Of a DNA stretch of 64,000 bases, positions 43,580 through 54,369 are shown one piece after another. Below the pieces are notes generated by a model, which was not told the origin of the DNA, searched no databases, and saw only the letters and a program-made list of their open reading frames with translations. The position numbers were made by a program, and so were the translations under genes. This stretch comes from Flaveria trinervia (Eukaryota; Streptophyta; Magnoliopsida; Asterales; Asteraceae), in the NCBI GenBank assembly GCA_025506515.1, contig CM046451.1, positions 74,420,599 to 74,484,598 on the forward strand, written 5' to 3'. The number at the start of each line of letters is the position of its first letter. The first letter of the stretch is position 1.

Positions 43580-44400
43580 CAAAAGGTGATAGGCAATTAT
43601 GAGTCAGCTAGCATTGTTCTGGCTGCTTCAATAAGTGTTCTATTTCTTCTTTTAGCAACACCATTCTGTTGTGAAGTTCTTGATGCACTGAATTGCTTTG
43701 CAATACCTTTGGTCCTGCAAAAGGAATCCAAGTTAGAATTGACAAATTTAGTACCATTGTCACTCCTAAAAGTTATAACTTTTACATCAAGTTGATTCTC
43801 AATCTTGATGACAAAGTCCATTAATGTTTCTGATGTTTCACTCTTTTGTTTTAAGAAAAATACCCATGTAAATCTAGTGAAATCATCAAGTATCTCCAAA
43901 AAATAGTCTCTTTGCAATGCTCATCACATTGGTAGGACCAAACAGATCCATGTGAAGCAATTTGAGTGGTGTAGTATTTGTATTGATAGTTTTGGATTTA
44001 TGAGACACTCTATGTTGATTTTATTTGTAACAAGAAGAAAAATGAGTTGCAATGAAACTCTTTCATTGGCAGTCCAATGACTAAGTCATTTTTCACCAAT
44101 TTGTTCATTTTTTCATGCTAGAATGGACAAGCCTTCTATGCCACAATTGAAATTCATCTTCTGATGACTTAGATAGGAGGCATGTTTCATGTCTTATGAG
44201 AGAGGTGTTGTTCATTTCCAAAACATAAGTGTTTCCTTTTCTTAATGCGTTAAGAAGGACCTAATCTTATGGAACAGAAAAACCTGGCTTAAGAATATAA
44301 CACTTAGTGTTATCAAACAACGTGGTATAATTTTGATTACAAATTTTAGACACACTCAGTATATTATACTGTAAATTTTCACAATAGTTTACTTTCTCAA
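43580..44400 (-). pseudogene. E3 integrase, catalytic core
   Basis: 43,597-43,917 is open on the minus strand: FTRFTWVFFLKQKSE, VITFRSDNGTKFVNS (second Asp), QQNGVAKRRNRTLIEAARTMLADS. The catalytic Glu of GVAERRNR is Lys (GVAKRRNR). Upstream, after a break, LLHMDLFGP (about 43,945) and the pre-integrase lie in other frames. Inactive. Confidence 0.85.
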
Positions 44401-44425
44401 ACTTGAGCACACCATTTGTTACCAT

Positions 44426-44704
44426 TCATTTATCAACAATTTTACCTCCATTCTTATCCCCACCAAATGCCACATAAGAAGCATTTTTATGTTTGAAGTC
44501 ATGGAGAAGTGAACAGTTTCCTGTCATATGCCTGGAACAACCACTGTCAACATACAACTTGTTGTCAGCTCTCCAAGATTGTTCCTCACTTTCCATGGAT
44601 GGAACTTTGATTTCCATGTGAGCCATTATAGCTTGATTTTCTTCCAAGACTTCCTTCTCATACATACTCCAGTCACAGGTTCCATCTTGAAGAATGATTA
44701 GCAC
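44426..44704 (-). pseudogene. E3 protease
   Basis: Open for 92 codons with NKLYVDSGCSRHMTGNCSLLHDF (DSGC active site) and VAFGGDKNGGKI. The motif itself is intact. Frames on both sides are broken. Confidence 0.85.
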
Positions 44705-46005
44705 AGATTCTTTTGAGTTGCTTATTCCTGTTGATATATTAGTGGCTGGTAGGATAAGCTGGCAAGTTGTGGTTGCCTGAAGGATCTTTGAGATGATGAT
44801 GTTTGTTTAGACTGATGTTGCTAATGTTGTGTTGAGTCAGGATATTGTTGATTGCATTCTCTAGAGAAGTGTCCATAGAGATTGCACTTGAAGCATCTTA
44901 CCTTTGACTTATCAACACCAATCTGTGATGCTTTACTTGCAGCAGCCAAATTCTTGTTTCTCCTGATATATTGTTTGGCTCTATAGGCAATCATTGCCAT
45001 TTGCTATTGTAGATCCATCTCCTCCACTACATCTGGAGGTAGTTCTTCCAAGTCTTGTTGGCACATGTTGGTAGAGGTTAATAAGCTTCCTGGGTAAGCT
45101 TGAAAACTTGAACTGAAAGCTGCAAAAGCTGTTTTTTGTTCTTCAGAGTCTAGAATGATAGTGATGGAATATGGTTGATTGTTGATTGAAGGTTTTTCTC
45201 ATGATGTATCTCTTTGATCATTAGTTCTTCCTTTCTCTTTTCTTGACTTACTTTGAGAAGATTTCTTAGGAGTTTTTGAAGCATAGAAACTTACTTCCTC
45301 TTCATCTTCACTCAAAGTACAAGAGTTATCACCATCATTGTTGGAAATAAAGGCACTTCTAGCACTTCTTCTCTCTTTAAAGTGATATGGTGATACATGA
45401 GTTCTCACACTCTTGTTTCTTGATTTCTCATTCATTTCAAGAGCCTAAACTTTAGCTACTAGAGTATCTAAGCCAATTGTTTTGAGGTATATGGTGTTCT
45501 TGAACATGGATACAGTTTGCTTCCAACTTTCTGGTAAAGTATGGAGCATCTTCTTGTTTAATTCCTCATTTGTGTATTTCAACTCCAAAATATGCATCTC
45601 TGTAACAAGTTGCATAAACTTATGGAGTCGTTGAGGAATTGATTCACCCTCAGTATGATGAAATGTTTCATATTGTGAACGAAGGGTGTCCTTCCTAATG
45701 ATTCGGATTCATCACTCCTTTCACAGAGTGTATGAAAAATCTTCCATAATGAATTTGTTGTTTTGTACTGATTAATATTTCCTCAGGTAAAGCCATACTA
45801 AGCAAGTTGTATGCTTTAATACCAACTTTAACATTCTTAATATCATTAGGTGACATATCTTTTGTACTTATGGGTTGATAATTGTTATTATAATCCGGCC
45901 CATAAGTCGGAATCTGTAAAATTTACATGATTATTTTCCAGGATTTAAATCTACTTTTGTTTCCAACTTTGGAGGTTTGTAAGATGATCCACCAAAGTTC
46001 CTCAT
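44705..46005 (-). pseudogene. E3 gag
   Basis: Start ATG at 46,005 (MRNFGGSSYKPPKLE), soon out of frame. Further motifs: KVGIKAYNLLSMAL, HTEGESIPQRLHKFMQ-like segment (45,620), ARSAFISNNDGDNSCTLSEDEEEVSF (45,300) and an intact knuckle CFKCNLYGHFSREC (about 44,860-44,905). A deletion removes much of the N-terminal Trp motif. It lies just downstream of the PBS. Confidence 0.8.
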
Positions 46006-46294
46006 GATTAGTTAAGATCTAAGATTTTAACTAATGAATTTGTTCAATTGATATGAACAATTTATCAATGTCGATCAATAACAAAGATCTGCTATTCAAT
46101 TGATTTGAATATTAATCCAAGTTAGTCAAGCAATGTAACTATAGTTACGGAATGACAAATCACTGATCACACAAAACTATTTCCTAAAAAAACAATAGAT
46201 CTAATCAATAAAAACTAACAATTCTAGTGAATTCAGTAAACAATAAAACACAAATAACACTTACAGATCAATCGATCTAAATCAATGAGCACTT

Positions 46295-46307
46295 GGCTCT
46301 GATACCA
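46295..46307 (-). promoter_or_regulatory. E3 primer-binding site (initiator tRNA-Met)
   Basis: Minus-strand TGGTATCAGAGCC, a perfect 12-base match to the initiator tRNA-Met complement, four bases inside the LTR end at 46,312. Confidence 0.9.
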
Positions 46308-46311
46308 CCAG

Positions 46312-46680
46312 TGAATCCAAGGATCGCAATCAGGAATTATTAGTGTTAATTGAAGTCAAGTCAACATTTGTGGAATCAACGTTAACTTGGTTTAATTGTT
46401 TGTATTAATTTTAATATCAATAATGATTAACGAATAAGATAAACACAATGAATGGAACACAATTAATGATGAGACAAATATTCAGTTCAAACGTATTTCA
46501 TTAAACAAAAAAACATATTAATGATTACTCATGAATAATGAATGAATGAATGATATTGATTTGGGTGTTTGATGATGTGATGGCTACTAGGGTTTTTATT
46601 TATGTAATTTGATGTGATGTTTGGTTGTTGTATTGTTGCTTGGATGTTTGCCGTCAAAGCCGTCTCCTTCATGTGAAACC
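46312..46680 (-). repeat. E3 5' LTR, main part (rest at 59,471-59,491)
   Basis: Plus strand starts TGAATCCAAGG at 46,312 beside the PBS. E4 interrupts it after AAACC. Across E4 it would continue TAGTATCCATATTTATAGACA and end at 59,491, giving an LTR of about 390 bp with TG...CA ends. No second copy is available to confirm the outer end. Confidence 0.65.
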
Positions 46681-47538
46681 TGTTGGATGAAGAAGAAGGC
46701 TGGTGCAACCAAAACCAAATCACATAGATAATTTTGGTGCTACATGCAAAGGCTTCCGAAGCTTAGCATGGAACTTCCAAAGGTTGTAGAGTTCTTCCGA
46801 AGACAAATTGAAAGATCAACTTCCGAAGACAGAACTCAACTTCCGAATTGAAGAGCATGCTTCCGAAGATCTAGTCTTAAGAGAACAATCAGAAGACTAC
46901 TTCCGAAGTATGAAAAAAAGAAGAAGTCTCCAAGCCTCAGAAGAAGCAGCCTCTTCCGAAGTATAAGTGGCTTCAGAAGTACTTGTTCTTCCGAAGCCAT
47001 TTGACCTTCGGAAGACACTGCTATGAACCAGTGGACACAAGTATGGTCTCTAACACTTCACTGCAGACCTCTGATACTGCATGACCTCTTCCTAAAGAGC
47101 CATGTAGTTGACCATACTTTATTTCACTGTTCACCTTTTATGATAGTACATGTTACCAACTTTAGTTGGTGACAAAAGGTAAGTCAAGGACATGTCCCGA
47201 CTACCATATCTCAGATAAGACTTTATCTGAGATACCTTAAACTATAGTCTTGTAGTACAGGCTCTAGTTATAGGATCCCAGCTGGTATCAAAGTATATCC
47301 GGCTGTAGGTATTATTATATATAGGTTCTCATTGTAACTCATTTGATACTGCTTGTAAGAGTCTTGTAATATTTGAGTTGAGAAGCAATATATAAAAGTA
47401 CCTTGAAAATTATCTCTTGTGTTCCTTATTACTTGCTATATTGTGATCAACTCTTATTGAATCTATCTTGATCCGAGTGTTGTTCAAAGTGAGTTTCAGA
47501 GAAAAACTAAGTGTTATGTGACCTTAACCGATCCTGCA
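46681..47538 (+). repeat. E4 5' LTR (858 bp)
   Basis: TGTTGGATGAAG ... GATCCTGCA. About ten CTTCCGAAG/CTTCGGAAG palindromes lie at 46,752-47,015, and a TATA box TATATAAAAG at 47,389-47,398. Against the 3' LTR, several CCGAAG sites read CCAAAG there (for example 46,756 against 58,686), the expected decay of methylated CG. Confidence 0.95.
46752..47015. repeat. CTTCSGAAG palindrome array in E4 LTR
   Basis: Roughly ten copies of the nine-base palindrome CTTC(C/G)GAAG spaced 15-40 bp. It is different in sequence from the CAGTCGTGCGACTG arrays of E1/E2 but in the same U3 place. TTC and GAA are one base apart, so it is not a canonical heat-shock element. Confidence 0.85.
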
Positions 47539-47540
47539 TT

Positions 47541-47552
47541 TGGTATCAGACC
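47541..47552 (+). promoter_or_regulatory. E4 primer-binding site (initiator tRNA-Met)
   Basis: TGGTATCAGACC, one mismatch from TGGTATCAGAGC, two bases after the 5' LTR. Confidence 0.9.
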
Positions 47553-47630
47553 TCTTAGGCTCTTGATTGCGTGATCTAACCATCCAAATCAACCTGTTTT
47601 TCACTCCTCCCTACAACTCACTTACTCAAA

Positions 47631-50302
47631 ATGGCCCTTAACAAATCCAAAGTAAAGAGATGGGAACTATGACAAAGGTTCTTATCATTACTCCTGAAAA
47701 TTTCAGGTCTTGGAGTAGAAGAATGGAAGGTTTCATCAGATACCAAGATAGCAAAATATGGAACTCCATTGTCAACAGCCTGTATAAGCCAAAGGTAGCA
47801 TCACCTGGTGGAAATAGTGCCATGATAGAAAAGGCTATTGAAGATTATTCTGACGAAGACCGAAAGAAGATGGACATCGACAGTAATGTTATGACCATTC
47901 TTATGACTGCAATACCAAACTCCATTATGGTGGGGTTCGAGCATTACAAGACTGCCAAAGAATTGTTGGATGCACTTGCTCAAATGTATGCAAACTCCAA
48001 CGACTCTAAGAAGGACTCACTGAAGCAGCAGTTTGAGACCTTCACTCATATTGCTGGAGAGACCCTCAGCCAACAGTACTTCAAGTACATGGATCTTATC
48101 TCTTCTCTTCACTCATATCTCTTCACTCCCGAACTTAGAGATCTTACTAGAAAGTTCTTGAGTGCTCTTCCAAACGAGTGGACATTCTACTGTGTCTCTA
48201 TCAAGAGAATAGAAAACTTGAACACTCTTACTATGACTGAACTCTATGGCATCCTTGATGGATATCGCCTAGAGATGGAGAGTAACAAGGGCCACCAAAC
48301 AAGCAGACCCATGAGTCTTCCTGCTAGCAACACTTTAATGGTTGTTGAAGGCTCATTACCCCCACAACCTCAGCACTACCTGACCTACCAGCAGCCATCC
48401 TACTCTTCTGGACCATATATCACTTTTCCTGAGACTCCAAGGTCTCAACAGGCTACACACAACTCCTTCCAGAAAAGTTGTGCCTTTGTCTCAGGAAATG
48501 GACACTCTGGTGATTTTCAATATTGTTTTGATGATCTTGAGTGTTTTAATCCAGACAATGTAGAGTATGTGGTCATTGTCCAGCATATGGCTCTTTTAAC
48601 TTATAGAGCGAAGAAGTTTTTTAAGAGAACTAGGAGGCAATTCCCTTAAAACCCAACTACCAGCAAGTTTGGGTTTGACAAGACCAAGGCAAAGTGTTAC
48701 AACTGTAACTAACTGGGTCACTTTGCAAGGGAATGCAAGGCTCCCAAGACCAATCCAGGAACCCCACAGGCCTCCACACATCCCTCAACCTCAAAGCCCA
48801 CTAAAAAGTCAACTGAAACAGCTGCAATGGCTCAAGAAGTTGACTGGAGCTTCATGGTACAAGATGTGACTCCTGCTCAAGCTCTCATGGCCAGAACAAA
48901 CGATGCCCAGGTATATGAACATCTTTGTATTCCAGCCTCTATAGCAAAAGCTAAACTTTATCAGGATTACAATATGAAAATTGGATTTGATATTGAGTCT
49001 CTAAATATTTTAAAATCTGATTTTAAGATAGCTGAATCTGACTACCAAAAGAAAATTGAGGACTTAGAGAAAACTATGTCTCTTTTAAAACATGAACACA
49101 CCAGCTACAAAACTCAAATCAAGGATCTGATATCCAAATTTTCTGAGGCTCAAGCCCAGCTTGTCACTGCTGAGGCTCGGGCCAGGAAGCATGCTATTTC
49201 TGAGCAGAACTTCTGAGCTATTCTTGCATCATCCTCCCACTCCAAACTCTATTATCAGAACAAAGGAGGGTTGGGAACCAATGAAATTGCTCCACCACAC
49301 TCTTATGAGTCTATTAGATAACCTAGATGTGGTACTGACGAGCAAGAGGTTCCAACTGTTGACCCTTCCTTACTAGAGTTGAAGGATGAAGCAATAATAA
49401 TGGCCACCACAGGGAAGGAGCAGGTAGATGTACCCATCTCCTCTTTTGAAGATCAAATCCTAACCACAAAGGCCAGAAGAAGCAGAGCTAAAGCTGCTAG
49501 AAGAACTGCCAAGAAAGTGGCTGAATCCAAGCTGAAAATTGACCCAAAGCAGAAAGGTGTCTTTATCTCAGGTGGATTCCAAGTGTTAGGTACTTCTGAT
49601 TCAGGAAAAGAGTGTAATACCAGCACACCTGTCCTATCAAAGGATCAGAAGTTGAAGGGAAAGGTTGCTGATGAAGAGAAGAAGCCCAAGAAATAGCAAC
49701 CCTTACAGTCCCAAAAGACTAACATTGCATGCATAATGTGTGGTCTACACAACCACATGGCAAACGATTGTTACTACAATCCTGCAAGCATACATTATGC
49801 CAATAATGTTAGGAAAGAAGGAGTTAGGGAAGGTTTCACATTTGGACCTTTTCAAACGGTTCAAGTGATAAAGAAGAGAAAGCTACTTTCTGAAGCAAGG
49901 TTGTTTTCAGAAGAAACTCCTTCTTCTGAAAGGAAAATGGCTTCGGAAACAAAAGCTACTAAGGTTCAGAAGAACAAGAAAGCTCCCTTGAAACCATCCC
50001 AGAAGAAGACTACTTCAGAAGAAAAGGTGGTGAAGGCTTCTTCCGAAAAGAAAGAAGCTTCGGAAGAAGGCCATGCTACAAAAGCTTCAACAAGCTTATC
50101 CTCCAAGATCAACAAAAGGATGGACTGTAAGATCAAGGAAGATGCTGCAGCCCAAACCTCTTCTTTAAAGACATCTATTGAACCCCCATGCATATCTTTT
50201 GGTTCAATTATGTCATTATCTTGGAAGAACCCAAGACCAATAAGGCTTGGGCTTCCAAACAAAACTAACAATCTCATCTTATGTGCAAGGACATCCATAT
50301 GA
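47631..50302 (+). pseudogene. E4 gag with two zinc knuckles, nearly intact
   Basis: Structural protein of about 880 codons. The ATG at 47,631 (MALNKSKVK) is one frameshift upstream of the main frame, which has an ATG at 47,660. Motifs: FRSWSRRMEGFIRYQDSKIW, TAKELLDALAQMYANS, LSALPNEWTFYCVSIKR, first knuckle CYNCN-stop-LGHFAREC (48,697-48,738), coiled coil (48,960-49,190), second knuckle CIMCGLHNHMANDC (49,730-49,771), then a Lys/Ser/Glu-rich tail. The stops at 48,647, 48,709, 49,214 and 49,694 are all explained by single C-to-T changes in CAA, CGA or CAG codons. All lie in one frame. Confidence 0.88.
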
Positions 50303-50510
50303 CAAGAACAACAATGTCTGGATTGTAGACAGTGGATGCTCCAGGCACATGACAGGGAACAGATCTCTCCTTCAACAGTTGCAGAACTATGATGGAGGTC
50401 CTGTCCAATTTGGAGGTGAGGCCAGAGGATATATTTCTGGTAGAGGGAGTATATCTAATGGTAAATTAAAGGTTGACAAAGTTCACTTTGTCAAATAGCT
50501 TGAACACAAT
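50303..50510 (+). pseudogene. E4 protease
   Basis: VWIVDSGCSRHMTGNRSLLQQL (DSGC active site, about 50,325-50,340) and GGPVQFGGEARGYISGRG in an uninterrupted frame that ends at an amber codon (50,498). The frame differs from gag, so either a frameshift mutation or a programmed shift lies near 50,250-50,300. Confidence 0.88.
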
Positions 50511-51490
50511 ATGTTAAGTGTTTCTCCATTCTGTGATCAAAAGCACCAGATGCTTTTCACAAAACATGAGTGCATTATCCTGAAACCAGGGATGACATTT
50601 CCTCTGGAATTAGTGCTTTTTAGATCTCCCAAGAAAGGGGATATGTACAAGCTGGATATGAATAATGCTTCCCCAATGGGTGAAGTATCATGCTTTCTTT
50701 CCAAAGCTGATAGTGATGAGTCAACGTTGTGGCATAAACGTATGTGTCATGTAAATTTAAAGATAATGAATAAATTGGCTAAAAATAACTTGGTACATGG
50801 TTTGCCTAAAAAGGAGTTTTTCTGCAAAGATAACTGTGTTGTATGCCTGAAAGGGAAACAACACAAGACATCTCACAAATCCAAATGTGTTAACTCTATC
50901 ACTACTCCATTACACTTATTGCACATGAATCTTTTTGGTCCTATAAGTATAATGAGCATTGGAAGGAAATCATACTGCCTTGTGATAGTTGATGATTTTA
51001 CAAGATTCACGTGGGTATTCTTTTTAAGAACTAAAGATGAAACTACTGAAACATTAAGATCTTTTATTCTTAAAATAGAAAATCAAATTGAAACACAAGG
51101 TTAAAATAATTAGAGCGATCAAGGGACTGAGTTTAAGAACTTTGTTCTTGATTCATTATGTAACTCAAAAGGGATTTCTAGACAATATAGTGCTCCCAGA
51201 ACTCCTCAACAAAATGGTGTTGTTGAGAGGAGGAACAGGACACTTATTGAGGTTGCTCGAACTATGTTAGCTGATTCAAAACTACCTCTAACATTCTAGG
51301 CAGAGGCAGTCAGCACTACATGTTATGTGCAAAAAAAAGTTCTTGTAGTTAAGCCACATGGAAAACCCCTTATGAGCTATGGAACAAGAGGCCACCGTTC
51401 ATTGGCTTTCTAAGGTCTTTTGGCAGTAGGTGTACCATACTTAACACAAAAGACAATTTAGCAAAATTTGCTAAAAAGTAAGATGATGCT
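50511..51490 (+). pseudogene. E4 integrase, first catalytic Asp mutated
   Basis: Pre-integrase LWHKRMCHVNLKIMNKLAKN...CVVCLKGKQ, core LLHMNLFGP where the first catalytic Asp is Asn (about 50,926), FTRFTWVFFLRTKDE, then a frameshift at about 51,100, SDQGTEFKNF (second Asp) and QQNGVVERRNRTLIEVARTMLADS (Glu). A TGG-to-TAG stop lies at 51,297. The Asp-to-Asn change alone should abolish strand transfer. Confidence 0.88.
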
Positions 51491-52256
51491 ATCGTTGTTG
51501 GATACTCTTCTACCTCCAAAGCTTATAGAGTATACAACATTAAAAATCAACAATTTGAGGAGTCATCCAATATAGTGTTAATGAGCACACTCCTTGTGTT
51601 AGGGGGAATGGTGCTCATCATATCTTTGATTTAGAATTGTTTCCAAACTATCTAAACCATCTTGTGAGAATGTTTCACTTGGAACAAGCGCTCAAAATGA
51701 TGTTGATGTTGCTGCTGATGATCAACTGTTTGAGCTACCCAGACCTAGTCCAAATTCTCCAAGTGCTACAATACATCAAGCATCCACTATTCACAGATAT
51801 GACAGCTTAACCATATCAAGGAATAGTGAAGCTTCAACAAGTGAATCAGTTGCAGAGCCTCAAAACTCATAAGGTGATCCACCACAACACCAGGCAGAAG
51901 GAAGTAGTGTTTTAAAGGAACAGGGAACTGTTAATACTACTTCACAGCCAACCATTGATGATGTTTCTCACTCATTCAATCAGTCATCATTGAATGATTT
52001 TGAAATAGCAGCCGGACAGATTGTTCTAGTTCCTAAGCAGAATATGTCCAACCTGGATCTATCTCTTCAACTGGAAGTGATTCCTCGTCTTCGGATTCAT
52101 AACACTCATCCAACTAAGAACATCATAGGGGATGTCTCTGAAGGTGTGAGAACAAGAGGACAGACTCATCATGGGAATGTCTGCTTGTACTCATGCTCTT
52201 TATCCCAGATGGAACCCAAGAAGGTGGAAGATGCCTTGAAAGATAGTAGCTAGCTT
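51491..52256 (+). pseudogene. E4 integrase-RT linker
   Basis: Ser/Thr/Gln-rich sequence in shifting frames ending in RIHNTHPTKNIIGDVSEGVRTRG (52,090-52,160), equivalent to the YHPLDNVIGDV boundary of E2. Then QMEPKKVEDALKDSS and a TGG-to-TAG stop before RT. Confidence 0.78.
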
Positions 52257-53737
52257 GAATTGATGCAAGAGGAGCTGCTTCAATTCAAGAGACAAAAGGT
52301 ATGGAACCTATGTCAGCTACCATCTAGTCAAGTACCAATAGGCACTAAATGGGTTTTTAGAAACAAGAGAGATGATAGAGGCTTGATCATCAAGAACAAA
52401 TTAGGACTTGTAGTTCAAGGATACACACAAGAGGAAGGAATTGATTATACTGATGTGTTTGCACCTGTTGCAAGACTTGAGGCAGTTAGGATCTTCCTTG
52501 CTTATGTTGCATCCAAGGACTTCACTGTTTATCAACTTGATGTCAAGTGTGCCTTTCTATATGGGAATATAGATAGGGAAGTCTATGTATGCCAACCTCC
52601 AGGATTTGAAGACCCACAGCACCCCAACTATGTGTGCAAATTGGATAAGGCTCTATATGGGCTGCACCAAGCACCTAGGCTGTGGTATTCGACGTTGTCT
52701 CAATTTCTTTTGAAGAATGGTTATATTAGAGGTACCATTGACAAGGCTCTCCTCATCAAAAAGTCTGGAAAGGACATTTTGCTTGTTCAAGTCTATGTTG
52801 ATGACATCATATTTGGTTCTTCAAATGACCAAATGTGTAAGGACTTTGAAAGCAATATGAAGAAAAAGTTTGAGATGAGCTCCATGGGAAAAATGGACTT
52901 TTTCCATGGAATTCAGGTAAAGCAAATGAAGGAAGGGCTTTCATTAATCAATCTAAGTATGTCTCTAACATCTTATAAAGAATTGAGATGAAAGATTGTA
53001 AGCCGGCCAAGACACCCATACCCAGAAACCATAATCTTTGTCCTGACCTTGAGGGGGAGGATACTGATCAACATTACTATAGGCCAATTATTGGTTCTCT
53101 GATGTATCTCACAGCCAGTAGACCTGATATCATGTTTGCTACCTGCATCTGTGAGAGATATCAGGCTGCTCCAAAGGTGTCTCATCTAGCTGCTGTTAAG
53201 AGAATCCTCAGATACCTCAAAGGAGCACCTAAACAAGGTCTCTGGTATCCCAGAAACAAGGATTTCAAGCTCTATGGATACTCTAACAGTGACTATGGCG
53301 GCTGCAACATTGACAAGAAATCAACATCAGGAGGATGTCAATTTCTTGGTGGAAGGATCATCTCATGGCAATGCAAGAAACAATCCTGTGTCTCTACATC
53401 AACTGCCGAAGCTGAATACATTGTTGCTGCTAGCTGCTATGCTCAACTGCTATAGATTCAGAATCAGATGTTAGACTATGGATTCAATTTCATGAGTACT
53501 CCTATCCATATTGACAGTAATAGTGCTATCTCCATTACTGAAAATTCGGTGAAGCACTCCAAGACAAAGCATATTGATATCAGGTACCATTTCATTAGAA
53601 ATATTCATGAGAAAAATCTGATTAAGCTAATCAAAGTTGATTCAAGTGAAAAATATGCTGACTTGTTCACCAAAGCTTTTGATGAACAAAGATTTAAGTA
53701 TCTCATTACAGCTATTGGGATGATAAACATTGATTAG
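52257..53737 (+). pseudogene. E4 reverse transcriptase and RNase H
   Basis: RT: QVPIGTKWVFRNK, GYTQEEGIDYTDVFAPVARLEA, VYQLDVKCAFLYGNI, KLDKALYGLHQAPR, VQVYVDDIIFGSSND (YVDD 52,794-52,805) and KFEMSSMGKMDFFHGIQ. After a frameshift at about 52,940: LMYLTASRPDIMFATC and RNase H YSNSDYGGCNIDKKSTSGGCQFLGGR (first Asp of YSDSDYGG is Asn), STAEAEYIVAASCYAQ, HIDSNSAISI, KTKHIDIRYHFIRN, DLFTKAFDEQRFKYL, ending with a natural stop at 53,737. An extra stop lies at 53,453. Confidence 0.92.
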
Positions 53738-53879
53738 ATTACCTCTTCTGAAAACCTTTTAATATGTAATGTTCTATGTCAATACAATTTAAGCTCTGTT
53801 ACAAAAGGTTTCTCTGAAATTTTCTATATGTAGTGTTCTATGTCAATACAATTTAACCCTGTTACAAAATGTCTCTCTG

Positions 53880-54170
53880 AAATTTTCTAAGTATAAATTC
53901 CTTCCGAAGATAAATTAACCCTCGGAAGTTATTTTCATATCTACCGAAGCAAAATTTCTCAAAGGATAAATTTCTTCTTGAAAGAGTTTTTGGTCTTGGA
54001 AGAAGCGATTGATTTCATATAAGATCTACTTCCAAGGCTTATACAAACTCTCCATTTGGAAAACAATCCTGACCTTCAGAAGCAAAGTCTTTACTTCGGA
54101 AGTAAGAATTGCCTTCAGAAGACAAATTATCTTCGGAAATGTTTTGTATTCGGAAGAGAGATTTTACTAT
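53880..54170. repeat. CTTCSGAAG array after E4 pol
   Basis: Seven or eight degenerate copies (CTTCCGAAGA, CCTCGGAAGT, CTTCGGAAGT, CTTCAGAAGA and similar) directly after RNase H and before the post-pol ORF. A TATA-like ATTTAAATAA lies at 54,328-54,337, about 30 bp upstream of the next ATG. It parallels the E2 arrangement. Confidence 0.75.
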
Positions 54171-54369
54171 GTAACGGAAATCTCTTGGGCCCCACACTTG
54201 AAAAGGCAAAGATTTTGTTAATGATGTCGAATTATTTAACTGATTTTAACCTTACCACCACTGTCATTTCTTCCACTAAAACATCATATCACCTTATCCT
54301 AACCCCATTACCACCTTTCCACCCTCATTTAAATAATCCCGACTACTCAATTTTATCTTCTTACTTCCA

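Larger units (their letters stand above)
40640..46680 (-). mobile_element. E3: second Sirevirus-like copia family, truncated at the 3' side
   Basis: Minus-strand order: 5' LTR (46,680-46,312 with its first 21 bp at 59,491-59,471), PBS, gag, protease, integrase (split by S), linker, RT and RNase H up to about 40,640. The post-pol region and 3' LTR are missing. The proteins differ from E1/E2 and are nearer to E4. E4 is inserted in its 5' LTR and S in its integrase. Confidence 0.87.

Noticed and set aside
46295..46307. tRNA-Met-like sequences at PBS positions as tRNA genes
   Set aside because: Only 12-18 bases complementary to the tRNA 3' end; no cloverleaf follows.
46752..47015. Heat-shock elements in the E4 LTR
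   Set aside because: TTC and GAA are separated by one base in CTTCSGAAG; canonical elements need two.
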